This document shows positions 43,501 to 50,886 of a stretch of 64,000 nucleotides of DNA, in pieces. The notes under the pieces are model-generated. The model made no database searches and had not been told where the DNA came from. It saw nothing but the letters and a program-made list of their open reading frames with translations. Source of the DNA: Halopenitus persicus (lineage in GTDB: Archaea; Halobacteriota; Halobacteria; Halobacteriales; Haloferacaceae); NCBI RefSeq assembly GCF_900107205.1, contig NZ_FNPC01000001.1:465213-529212 (forward strand). Reading direction: 5' to 3'. The number at the start of each line of letters is the position of its first letter. Positions within the stretch are counted from its first letter, which is position 1. Both the position numbers and the translations under genes were made by a program.

Positions 43501-43668
43501 CAGCTCCTCCTGGGTCTCGATCTGGTTCCCGTCGGCGTCCTTCCGGAGGTAGCGGGCGGGCAGAATGTTGTGATACGCGTTGGCCGTGAGTCGGTCCTCG
43601 AGCGTCTCGCCCGTGGTTCGTTTGATCGGCAGTTCGAGCTCGTCGGCGGAGAGATCGCTCCCGCTCAT
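40504..43668 (-). CDS. nrdJ: adenosylcobalamin-dependent ribonucleotide reductase (class II)
   Basis: A 1054-residue reductase that makes deoxynucleotides with B12 as radical source. Seen: [12 protein letters not shown], the first redox cysteine LSACFVDSP, the [15 protein letters not shown] loop, and [22 protein letters not shown] with the catalytic cysteine and Glu. [17 protein letters not shown] follows. The C-terminal region has a Glu/Ala/Gly-rich linker and a zinc ribbon ([24 protein letters not shown]). No small subunit or ATP cone partner is near. A B12 riboswitch is not recognised upstream. Confidence 0.95.
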   Translation of the reverse strand: [1054 protein letters not shown]

Positions 43669-44112
43669 CGCGGGATGACGCCCCCTCGATCGTGTGCTGT
43701 CTCGTGCATCTATCGTGATATGGGACTGTCGTGGTGGACCCTTGTATCTTCCCTTCCCGGTCCACGTGGGCGATCGTGTCGGATACGTGAGTAGTATTCG
43801 TCGGCGCGGAACCGCCCCGCGCACGTACGTCTTCGTAGTCGTTCGGCGATCCACATAAGGATGCTCCCTCCGGAGCGAAAGTGAATCCTGGGCTCCGTGA
43901 ATCGGCAGCAGTCGGCGGGTCGTACAGTCGAATCGAAGGGGTGTTCGAGGTGCGGGACGGTTCCACGACGCGGATACACGTCGACGATGAAGCGCCCCGA
44001 AACGGGCCGAACGGCGCGGATCCGACGGCGATTTGACTACCTTCTTATAAATGTCGGACGGGGCGAGTCGATGGGCCACAGACTTATGCCGTCGGTGCCC
44101 CTCCGGGACGGT
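43669..44112. other. 444-base gap with divergent promoters
   Basis: No convincing gene is seen. Candidate TATA boxes are ccttatgtgg on the minus strand at about 43850 (nrdJ leader of about 160 bases), cttataaat at 44044-44052 and cttatgcc at about 44083 on the plus strand; the last is 25-30 bases before the small membrane protein ATG at 44113. A short hairpin gctcc/ggagc lies near 43863-43876. A short minus-strand frame here has unlikely composition. Confidence 0.5.
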
Positions 44113-44361
44113 ATGAACGGCATTCTTCCCGTCCCGGAGACCACGGCCGTCACCGCTGACCTCGCGGCGACGGTCGGGACGCTCCCCCTGCAGCCGGGGT
44201 TCGTGTCCACCCCGCTGGGACAGGTGCTGATCGCGCTCGTCGCGGTCGCGATCGTGATCGTGATCGGCCGGGTCGTGCTCGCGATCGCCTGGAAACTCGT
44301 CACGATCGCCGCGGTCGTCGTCGCGCTGCTGTTGTTGCTGTCGACGTCGGGACTCCTGTAG
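44113..44361 (+). CDS. small membrane protein
   Basis: An 82-residue protein not recognised by family. The first 35 residues are Thr/Pro-rich and probably exposed; the rest is two adjoining hydrophobic stretches (QVLIALVAVAIVIVIGRVVLAIAWK and LVTIAAVVVALLLLLSTSGLL) with one central Arg and Lys. The ATG sits about 27 bases from a TATA-like cttatgcc, which supports the start. It is convergent with trpG. Confidence 0.65.
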   Translation: MNGILPVPETTAVTADLAATVGTLPLQPGFVSTPLGQVLIALVAVAIVIVIGRVVLAIAWKLVTIAAVVVALLLLLSTSGLL

Positions 44362-44405
44362 CCGCCGTTCGGGGTCGAGCGCACCGGGTCGAGGTCGTGA
44401 GGCGA

Positions 44406-45107
44406 CTACCGCTCCATCGGGACCGTCGAGTCAGTCGATTCCACCGGCTCCGCCGAATCCGTCGAATCCGTTGAACCTGCCCGATCCGTCGAGTCCGCCG
44501 AACCAGCCGCGGCCACCTCCGTCAGGAAGTTCCGAACGACGTCGTGGCCGACGCCCGTGAGGACGCTCTCGGGATGGAACTGGACGCACTCGATCGGGTG
44601 CGCACGGTGTCGGATCCCCATCACGAGCGCCGTCCCGTCGTGGTCGGTCGTCGCCGAGACCGCGAAGCAGTCGGGAACGTCGGTCGCGATCAGCGAGTGG
44701 TATCGCCCCGCGCGGAATCCCTGATCGAGGCCGGCGAAGACGCCCTCCCCGTCGTGGTCGATCGGGAAGGCCTTGCCGTGAACCGGCTCGGGCGCGTGCC
44801 CGACCGAGCCGCCGTATTCGTGGACTGCGGCCTCGAGCCCGAGACAGACGCCCAGCGTCGGAACGGTCGGGGACAGTTCCCGGAGCACGTCGGTCGTGAC
44901 GCCGACGTCCCGGTCGTTCTTCGGATGCCCCGGGCCGGGGCTGATCACGATCGCGTCCGGGTCGGTCTCCCGGACGTCCGCAAGCGTTGCCCGGTTCTTC
45001 AGGACGGTCGTCTCGACGCCGCCCGGAAGCGGCTGTTCGGAGACGTACTCCACGAGGTTGTACGTGAACGAGTCGTAGTTGTCCACGAAGGTGACCCGGG
45101 TCGTCAT
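44406..45107 (-). CDS. trpG: anthranilate synthase component II (glutamine amidotransferase)
   Basis: A 233-residue class I amidotransferase giving ammonia to TrpE. The nucleophile is the Cys of LGVCLGLEAA, with the His and Glu in CVQFHPESVL; VTFVDNYDSFTYNLVEYV at the start is typical. The last 35 residues are a Ser/Thr/Asp repeat tail (STDSTD) not needed for the fold. Its ATG overlaps the trpE stop (ATGA), and it is the last gene of trpDFEG. PabA is the alternative, but the operon context decides. Confidence 0.95.
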   Translation of the reverse strand: MTTRVTFVDNYDSFTYNLVEYVSEQPLPGGVETTVLKNRATLADVRETDPDAIVISPGPGHPKNDRDVGVTTDVLRELSPTVPTLGVCLGLEAAVHEYGGSVGHAPEPVHGKAFPIDHDGEGVFAGLDQGFRAGRYHSLIATDVPDCFAVSATTDHDGTALVMGIRHRAHPIECVQFHPESVLTGVGHDVVRNFLTEVAAAGSADSTDRAGSTDSTDSAEPVESTDSTVPMER

Positions 45108-46849
45108 CGGTCCGCGTCACCTCCCGTCTCCCGGATCGTCTCGACCGCGGCGCGCACTCCGTCCATCTTCTGTTCGGTCTCCTCGTATTCCGCCTCGGGC
45201 ACCGAGTCCGCGACCAGACCCGCGCCGGCCTGGATCGTGATCCGGTCGGTCGTCCCCCGGTCGGTCGCCCCCCGGTCGGTCGTCCCGTTCTCCGAGGGTG
45301 CCGCATCGGGCTCGACCTCGGGCACCGCGTCCATCGGGACGCCGTGGTCGATCGTCGCCGTCCGGATGACGATCGCGAAGTCCGCGTCGCCGGTCCAGGA
45401 GTAGTAGCCGACGCCGCCGCCGTAGACGCCGCGGGGCGACCGCTCGAGCTCGTCGATGATCTCCATCGCGCGCACCTTCGGCGCCCCGGTGAGCGTGCCC
45501 GCGGGGAACGTTGCCCGCGTCGCGTCGAAGGCGTCCGCGTCGGCGGCAAGCGTCCCGGTCACGGTCGACTCGATGTGCTGGACGTGGCTGTACTTGAGGA
45601 CGTTCATGAACTCCTCGACGCGCACGGATCCCGGCGCCGAGACGCGACGGACGTCGTTGCGCGCGAGGTCGACGAGCATCGTGTGTTCGGCGCGCTCCTT
45701 CTCGTCGGCGAGCATCTCGCCGGCGAGCCGCCGGTCCTCGACCGGGCTCTCCCCGCGGGAGCAGGTTCCGGCGATCGGGTTCGAGACGACCCGATCCCCC
45801 TGAACCGACACGAGCGTCTCCGGACTCGCGCCGACGATCGACCGGTCGCCGTGACGCAGGAGGTACATGTACGGCGAGGGGTTGATCTCCCGCAGCGCGT
45901 CGTACAGGCCCATCGGGTCGACGTCGCCGTACAGCTCCCGCGTCCGGGAGATGACGCCCTGATAGACCTCGCCGTCGAGGACGCGCTCCTTGGTGGTCCG
46001 GACGGCCGCCTCGTAGGCCGCCTGGGGATCTGCCGTCTCGGCGAGTCCGGTGAATCCGCCGGGCTCCGGATCCGCGGCATCCCGGAGGTCCGCGCGGACG
46101 CCGGCGGCCTCCGCGAGCCGGTCGTCGTAGACCGCACCCGGGTCGTCGTCGGGAGTGACGACCGGCGTGAGGACGAGGTCGACGGTGCCGGCGACCTCGT
46201 CGAAGACGAGCGTCCGCGTCGTGAGGCAGAACTCGGCGTCGGGACCGACCGGCTCGGGACGGTCGACGCCGACCTCCTCGAGCCAGAGATCGTAGACGGC
46301 ATCGTACGCCAGGAACCCGACGAACCCGCCCGAGAGCGTCTGGCGGTCCGTCTCCGGGAACCCGCGACGCTCCACGTTCGGAAACGCGCCGCGAACGCGG
46401 TCAAGAACGTCGCCGGCGTCCGGGCCGATCCCGTCGCCGTTCGAGCTCACATCAGCGTCCGCAGGCTCCGCGAGCAGGTCGGCCGCGGGGCCGAGCCGCG
46501 TCAGGTCGGTCCGGTCGGGGTACACCGAGAGGACCGCCTCGGGGTCGTACCCCACGAACGAGTACCGCGCGTGGCGGTCGGCGTCGGTGCCGGGCGCGAA
46601 GGCGCCGTCCGGGTCGCTCGAGGCGACCTTCTCGGCCGACTCCAGCAGGAAGCCGTGGTCGCTCCGGTCGGCCAGCGCGGCGGAGGCGGTCAGCGGCGAG
46701 ACGTCGACGTCGAGCTCGACCGCGATCCGGACCACGGCCGGGCCATCGGCGTCGGCGACGTGATCGACGAACGCCTCCCTGGACAGCGACGGATCGAGGT
46801 CCGCAGGCGGATCGGCGAGCCGATCGGCGGGTTCCGAGCGGGACGTCAC
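45104..46849 (-). CDS. trpE: anthranilate synthase component I
   Basis: A 581-residue enzyme converting chorismate to anthranilate. Conserved parts: YSFVGYDPEAVLSVYP, GGFVGFLAYDAVYD, EINPSPYMYLLRHGD, VGASPETLVSVQGDRV and PIAGTCSRGESPVEDRRL, then the DLARNDVRRVS and FPAGTLTGAPKVRAM motifs and the terminal YYSWTGDADFAIVIRT. The tryptophan feedback LLES segment (HGFLLESAEKV) is present, so end-product inhibition is likely. It begins at a GTG whose last two bases overlap the trpF stop (GTGA). A 15-bp tandem repeat (45242-45286) inserts TDRG units near the C-terminus. Confidence 0.95.
   Translation of the reverse strand: MTSRSEPADRLADPPADLDPSLSREAFVDHVADADGPAVVRIAVELDVDVSPLTASAALADRSDHGFLLESAEKVASSDPDGAFAPGTDADRHARYSFVGYDPEAVLSVYPDRTDLTRLGPAADLLAEPADADVSSNGDGIGPDAGDVLDRVRGAFPNVERRGFPETDRQTLSGGFVGFLAYDAVYDLWLEEVGVDRPEPVGPDAEFCLTTRTLVFDEVAGTVDLVLTPVVTPDDDPGAVYDDRLAEAAGVRADLRDAADPEPGGFTGLAETADPQAAYEAAVRTTKERVLDGEVYQGVISRTRELYGDVDPMGLYDALREINPSPYMYLLRHGDRSIVGASPETLVSVQGDRVVSNPIAGTCSRGESPVEDRRLAGEMLADEKERAEHTMLVDLARNDVRRVSAPGSVRVEEFMNVLKYSHVQHIESTVTGTLAADADAFDATRATFPAGTLTGAPKVRAMEIIDELERSPRGVYGGGVGYYSWTGDADFAIVIRTATIDHGVPMDAVPEVEPDAAPSENGTTDRGATDRGTTDRITIQAGAGLVADSVPEAEYEETEQKMDGVRAAVETIRETGGDADR
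45242..45286. repeat. 15-bp in-frame tandem repeat in trpE
   Basis: ccggtcggtcgtccc occurs three times, the middle copy with one change. It encodes GTTDR-like units in a loop before the last conserved helix of TrpE. Confidence 0.9.
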
Positions 46850-47490
46850 GCGAGCGTCACCTCCCGGCCGGCGTTGCGGACGAACCGGGCGAGCGCGTTG
46901 TGGTCCTTCCGACCGCCGGTCAGCTCCACGCCGGAGGCGACGTCGACGGCGTAGGGATCGGCGGTCTCGACGGCCTCGGCGACGTTCTCGGGAGTGAGCC
47001 CGCCCGCGAGCACGACCGGCGAGGTGAGCCGGGCGGCCAGCCGTCCCGTCGCCTCCCAATCGTGGGTTCGTCCGGTCCCGCCCGCGCCCTCCTCGGTCGT
47101 CGAGTCGACGACGAGCGCGTCGACCGCCTCGTCGGCTCGCTCGGCGCGGGCGTGGTCGTCGGCGTCGACGGTGAGCAGGACCTTCACGCCCGTCTCCGCG
47201 CGGACGTAGCCGATCTCCTCGGCGGTCCACTCGCCGTGGAGCTGCAGCGCGTCGGGGCCGACGGTCCGGACGAGCTCGACCGCCCGCTCCGGCGAGTCGG
47301 GCATCGTCACGAGCGTGGCGGTCACGAACGGCGGCACGCCGGCCAGCAGGTCGGCCGCGGTCGCCGGGTCGACCTCGCGGGGCGTGTCGACCGGAACCTC
47401 GGTGATGGCTCCGACCGCGTCCGCGCCGGCCTCGATCGCCGCGCGGACGTCGGCGCCGCGCGTGAGCCCGCAGACCTTCGCGCGGGCCAT
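46846..47490 (-). CDS. trpF: phosphoribosylanthranilate isomerase
   Basis: A 214-residue TIM barrel performing the Amadori step of tryptophan synthesis. ARAKVCGLTRGADVRAAIEAGADAVG carries the catalytic Cys, LQLHGEWTAEEI follows, and VVLAGGLTPENVAEAV and AVDVASGVELTGGRKDHNAL hold the general acid Asp and the phosphate site. Its start overlaps the last base of trpD, and its stop overlaps trpE, so the operon is tightly coupled. Confidence 0.95.
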   Translation of the reverse strand: MARAKVCGLTRGADVRAAIEAGADAVGAITEVPVDTPREVDPATAADLLAGVPPFVTATLVTMPDSPERAVELVRTVGPDALQLHGEWTAEEIGYVRAETGVKVLLTVDADDHARAERADEAVDALVVDSTTEEGAGGTGRTHDWEATGRLAARLTSPVVLAGGLTPENVAEAVETADPYAVDVASGVELTGGRKDHNALARFVRNAGREVTLA

Positions 47491-48542
47491 CAGTCGTCCG
47501 CCTCGGCACCGACGTCGGCGTCCTCGCGTTCCGACTCGGCCGTATCGCCGCACAGTGCAGCGAACTTCTCGGCGGCGGCGCCGGAGTCGATCGCCTCGGC
47601 GGCGGCGTCGACGCCCGCCTCGAGGGAGTCGGCCAGCCCCGCGACGTAGACGGCCGCGCCCGCGTTCGCGAGGATCAGATCGCGCTTCGGTCCAGTCACG
47701 TCGCCCGTGACGATCCCGCGGAGGTCGGCCGCGTTCTCCTCCGGGCCGCCGCCCGTGACGGCCTCGATCGGCGCGCGCTCGAGGCCGAGGTCGGCCGGCT
47801 CGATCGTGTACTCGGTGACGTCCTCGCCCTCGACCTCCGCGACGACCGTCTCGTCGTGGAGCGCGATCTCGTCCATCCCGGACCCGTGGACGACCAGCGC
47901 GTGCTCGACGGGCATGTGTGCGAGCGACCGGGCGATCTGCGGGACGAGTTCGGCGTCGTAGACGCCGAGGACCTGTCCCTCCGCCCCGGCCGGGTTCGTG
48001 AGCGGTCCGAGCACGTTGAAGACCGTCCGGACGCCGAGCTCCTTGCGCGGGCCGATCACGGCCTTCATCGCGGGGTGGAACACCGGCGCGAGCATGAAGC
48101 CGATGCCGTCCTCGTCGATCGCCGCCTCGACCGCCGGCGGCTCGGCCTCGACGTCGGCGCCGGCCACCTCGAGCACGTCGGCGCTCCCCGAGGAGGACGA
48201 GACCGAGTAGTTGCCGTGCTTGGCCACGGCGGCACCGGCCCCGGCCGCGACGATGGCCGCGGTGGTGGAGACGTTGATCGTGTCGTAGTCGTCGCCGCCG
48301 GTGCCGCAGGTGTCGACGAGGTACTCCCGGTCCGGGTCGATCGTCCGTGCCGCGTCGCGCATCCCCGTCGCGAACCCCGCGATCTCCGTCTCGGTCTCGC
48401 CCTTCGTCCGAAGCGCGGCCAGCAGCGCCCCGATCTGTGCCTCCGTGGCCTCCTCGAAGACGATGCGGGCCGCCTCCCGGGCCTCCTCGACGGTCAGGTC
48501 CTCGCCCTCGGTCACGCGTTCGATGATGGTTGTGATGTTCAT
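47490..48542 (-). CDS. trpD: anthranilate phosphoribosyltransferase
   Basis: A 350-residue enzyme, first gene of trpDFEG. The PRPP loop DTCGTGGDDYDTINVSTTAA is canonical, followed by VAKHGNYSVSSSSGSADVLE and GPLTNPAGAEGQVLGVYD. This contrasts with the TrpD2 paralogue at 8399, which lacks GTGGD. The ATG at 48542 is used; the frame extends upstream through the promoter, which is not coding. The C-terminus has an acidic tail of about 20 residues. Confidence 0.95.
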   Translation of the reverse strand: MNITTIIERVTEGEDLTVEEAREAARIVFEEATEAQIGALLAALRTKGETETEIAGFATGMRDAARTIDPDREYLVDTCGTGGDDYDTINVSTTAAIVAAGAGAAVAKHGNYSVSSSSGSADVLEVAGADVEAEPPAVEAAIDEDGIGFMLAPVFHPAMKAVIGPRKELGVRTVFNVLGPLTNPAGAEGQVLGVYDAELVPQIARSLAHMPVEHALVVHGSGMDEIALHDETVVAEVEGEDVTEYTIEPADLGLERAPIEAVTGGGPEENAADLRGIVTGDVTGPKRDLILANAGAAVYVAGLADSLEAGVDAAAEAIDSGAAAEKFAALCGDTAESEREDADVGAEADD

Positions 48543-48574
48543 TGTGGACACCGATGTATAGGTTCGTCTTGTAG

Positions 48575-48600
48575 TGTACATATCTGTACATCGTCTTAAG
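48575..48600 (-). promoter_or_regulatory. trp operon promoter with two TGTACA boxes
   Basis: TGTACA occurs at 48575-48580 and 48585-48590, 10 bases apart centre to centre, forming one inverted repeat (tgtacatatctgtaca). On the minus strand a TATA-like cttaaga lies just upstream (about 48593-48599), so the boxes lie between TATA and the likely transcription start near 48570. TGTACA is the known TRP box bound by TrpY in Methanothermobacter. Confidence 0.65.
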
Positions 48601-48718
48601 CGTGTCGTCGGCGACGCGGCCCCGGCGTGAAGGCCTCCATTCGAGATGGAGATCACTCGCGATCAAGAACGAAAAAACGGATGTGACGGTCGGCAGCCGG
48701 AGTGTGGCGGTCGACGAC

Positions 48719-48859
48719 TCACATGTCGCGCGATCGGCCGATGTGCCACAGGTCGCCGCCGCAGTCGTCACAGGTCGGGGTCTCGGGGTCGACCGTTCGA
48801 GCGAGACAGTCGAAACATTCGTATACCGATTCGGTTTCGACGTCAGTTTTTGGTCGCAT
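48719..48859 (-). CDS. 46-residue rubrerythrin-like zinc ribbon protein
   Basis: A short gene, MRPKTDVETESVYECFDCLAR..., with two CxxC knuckles: ECFDC and the second in CDDCGGDLWHIGRSRDM. This matches the small haloarchaeal rubrerythrin-like (DUF7129-type) proteins, which have only the metal-binding ribbon. A TATA-like aattatatgt on the minus strand (about 48883-48892) is 26-30 bases before the ATG, consistent with a leaderless mRNA. The zinc or iron ligand and the role are not known. It lies upstream of the trp promoter on the same strand. Confidence 0.8.
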   Translation of the reverse strand: MRPKTDVETESVYECFDCLARTVDPETPTCDDCGGDLWHIGRSRDM

Positions 48860-49081
48860 ATTACGAATAGAACGTTCGATACATATAATTCAAACCCTGA
48901 AACACCTTATATTGATCAGAGGCATTGATGGCCGTCGATCTCGATCATCGGTCCCGATTCTCACGGCGTATGGTGAGATGGCTCACGGAACGGATGACTC
49001 GAGACGGTCGCTTGCCGTCGAATATACTGATAAATAATCCGCGACTGCGGTCGGATTCCGATAAATACGCTCGATCGGAGG

Positions 49082-50746
49082 TCAGAGATCCTTATAAATG
49101 ACCCCGCCGTCGACGACCGTCAGGTCGACGTCGACGTCACGGAGCGAGTCTGGACGCTCCCACGGCGAGTCGCCGAGCGCGACGAGGTCGGCCCGCTTCC
49201 CGACCTCGATCGTGCCCAGTCGGTCCTCGTCGAAGCCGGCGGCGGCGGCGCCACGGGTGTAGGCACGCAGGGCTTCGGTGACCGAGAGGTCCTGGTCCCC
49301 GGCGGGGTCGTTGACCGCCCAGTGGAGCCCGACGAGGGGGTCCATCGGCATTCCGTCGGAACCGAACGCGAGGGCCGCGCCGGCGTCGAGCAGGTCGCGG
49401 AACCGGTTCGTCCTCGCGGTTCGGTCGCCGAGCCGGCGTTCGTAGAGGCCGCCGTCGACCGCCCACTTGCGGAAGTTCGGCTGGACGGAGGCGACGACGT
49501 CGCCCGCGGCGATCCGGTCGATCGCCTCGTCGGTCGCCAGCTCGACGTGTTCGACGCGATGCCGCGCCTCGCCGGCGGTCGCGGCACCCGCGCCGGCATC
49601 GGCATCACTCGCCTCCGCCACCTCCTCGTAGGCGTCGAGGACCGCGTCGATCGCCTCGTCGCCGATCGCGTGGGCGGCGACCTGGTAGCCCGCTCCGGCG
49701 GCATCGGCCGCGAGGGCGGCCAGCTCGTCCGGCTCGACGACCCACTGGCCGGTCTCGCCGGGCGCGTCGGCGTAGGGCTCGGAGAGCTTCGCCGTGCGCC
49801 CCCCGAAGCTGCCGTCGGTGAACGACTTGATCGCGCCGACCCGAACGAAGTCGGTCCCGGCGTTCGTCGGGAGCCCGGTCTCCACGAGCGCGTCGAGGTG
49901 GTCGCTCCAGTAGTTGATCCGGACGCGGACCGGCAGCTCGTCGGCCGCGTCGAGCTCCCGGTAGACGCGGGGCGCGTGCGAGCGGCGAACCATGTCGTGA
50001 ACGCCGGTGATCCCCCTCTCGGCGGCCGCCGCGAGGGCTGCCGTGACGAGCTCGCGCGTCTCGGCGAGGTCCGGGTCGGTGGCGTCCCGGATGGGGTCGA
50101 TCCCCTCCTCGACGACCACGCCCGTCGGCTCGCCGGCGTCGGTCCGCAGGCAGTCGTCGGGGATCGATCCGGCGAACCGGTCCAGGACGGCCGAGTCGAC
50201 CGAGGCGACGTGCATATCCTCCCGGAACGCGACCACCGGCCGGTCCGTCTCTACGCCGTCGAGATCCTCGCGGGTGAGGTACCGGTCCTCGCTCCAGGTC
50301 GATTCGTCGTAGCCGTAACCGATGACCCAGGAGTCGCCGGCTGTATCCTCCGTCGCGTCGACGTGTTCCTCCGTATCGGCCGACGTCTCCGCATCGACCG
50401 ACGTCTCCGCATCGGCCGACTCCTTGGTCTCGTCCAGCTCGTCGGCGCGCGCCTGCAGCCGGTCGACGGCGTCGGCCGGCCCCGTCGCGGCCGACAGATC
50501 GGCGTGCACGAGCTTCCGGCCGGCGGTCGTCACGTGCGTGTGCGCGTCGATGAATCCCGGCAGGAGGACGCGTCCGTCGAGGTCGATGACGGTCGTCCCG
50601 GTCCCGACGAGGAACTCGACGTCGTAGCTCGACCCGAGACGGACGATCTCGCCGTCCCGAACCGCGAGCGCCTCGTGCGTCTCGTCCGGGTCCGTGAGCG
50701 TGTGGATCTCCCCGTCCAGCAGGACGAGGTCCGCGGCGTCGGTCAT
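49082..50746 (-). CDS. metal-dependent amidohydrolase (YtcJ-like)
   Basis: A 554-residue enzyme of the amidohydrolase superfamily 3. Seen: LVLLDGEIHTLTDPDETHEAL, the metal site PGFIDAHTHV, a Glu/Asp-rich insert with SVDAETSADTEE, VGAIKSFTDGSFGGRTAKLS, HAIGDEAIDAVLDAY, RHRVEHVELATDE and FGSDGMPMDPLVGLHWAV with the final metal Asp. The end EVGKRADLVAL is typical. It hydrolyses an unknown amide or ring substrate. The ATG at 50746 is chosen next to the first beta strand. Confidence 0.85.
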   Translation of the reverse strand: MTDAADLVLLDGEIHTLTDPDETHEALAVRDGEIVRLGSSYDVEFLVGTGTTVIDLDGRVLLPGFIDAHTHVTTAGRKLVHADLSAATGPADAVDRLQARADELDETKESADAETSVDAETSADTEEHVDATEDTAGDSWVIGYGYDESTWSEDRYLTREDLDGVETDRPVVAFREDMHVASVDSAVLDRFAGSIPDDCLRTDAGEPTGVVVEEGIDPIRDATDPDLAETRELVTAALAAAAERGITGVHDMVRRSHAPRVYRELDAADELPVRVRINYWSDHLDALVETGLPTNAGTDFVRVGAIKSFTDGSFGGRTAKLSEPYADAPGETGQWVVEPDELAALAADAAGAGYQVAAHAIGDEAIDAVLDAYEEVAEASDADAGAGAATAGEARHRVEHVELATDEAIDRIAAGDVVASVQPNFRKWAVDGGLYERRLGDRTARTNRFRDLLDAGAALAFGSDGMPMDPLVGLHWAVNDPAGDQDLSVTEALRAYTRGAAAAGFDEDRLGTIEVGKRADLVALGDSPWERPDSLRDVDVDLTVVDGGVIYKDL

Positions 50747-50886
50747 ACCCGTTCGACCGGCGCGAATCGGGTTAACGGTTCGGGCTCCGAGTCGGAATGC
50801 CGGTTCGGGCTTCGAGTCGGAATGCCGATTCCGCGTCGGGGTGTCGAACCGACACGCCTTAGCCCGCGCCGCGAGCACACCCGCGT

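Noticed and set aside
43669-44112. Cobalamin riboswitch upstream of the B12-dependent nrdJ
   Set aside because: No B12-box-like core could be recognised on the minus strand; only GC-rich hairpins and TATA-like sequences are seen.
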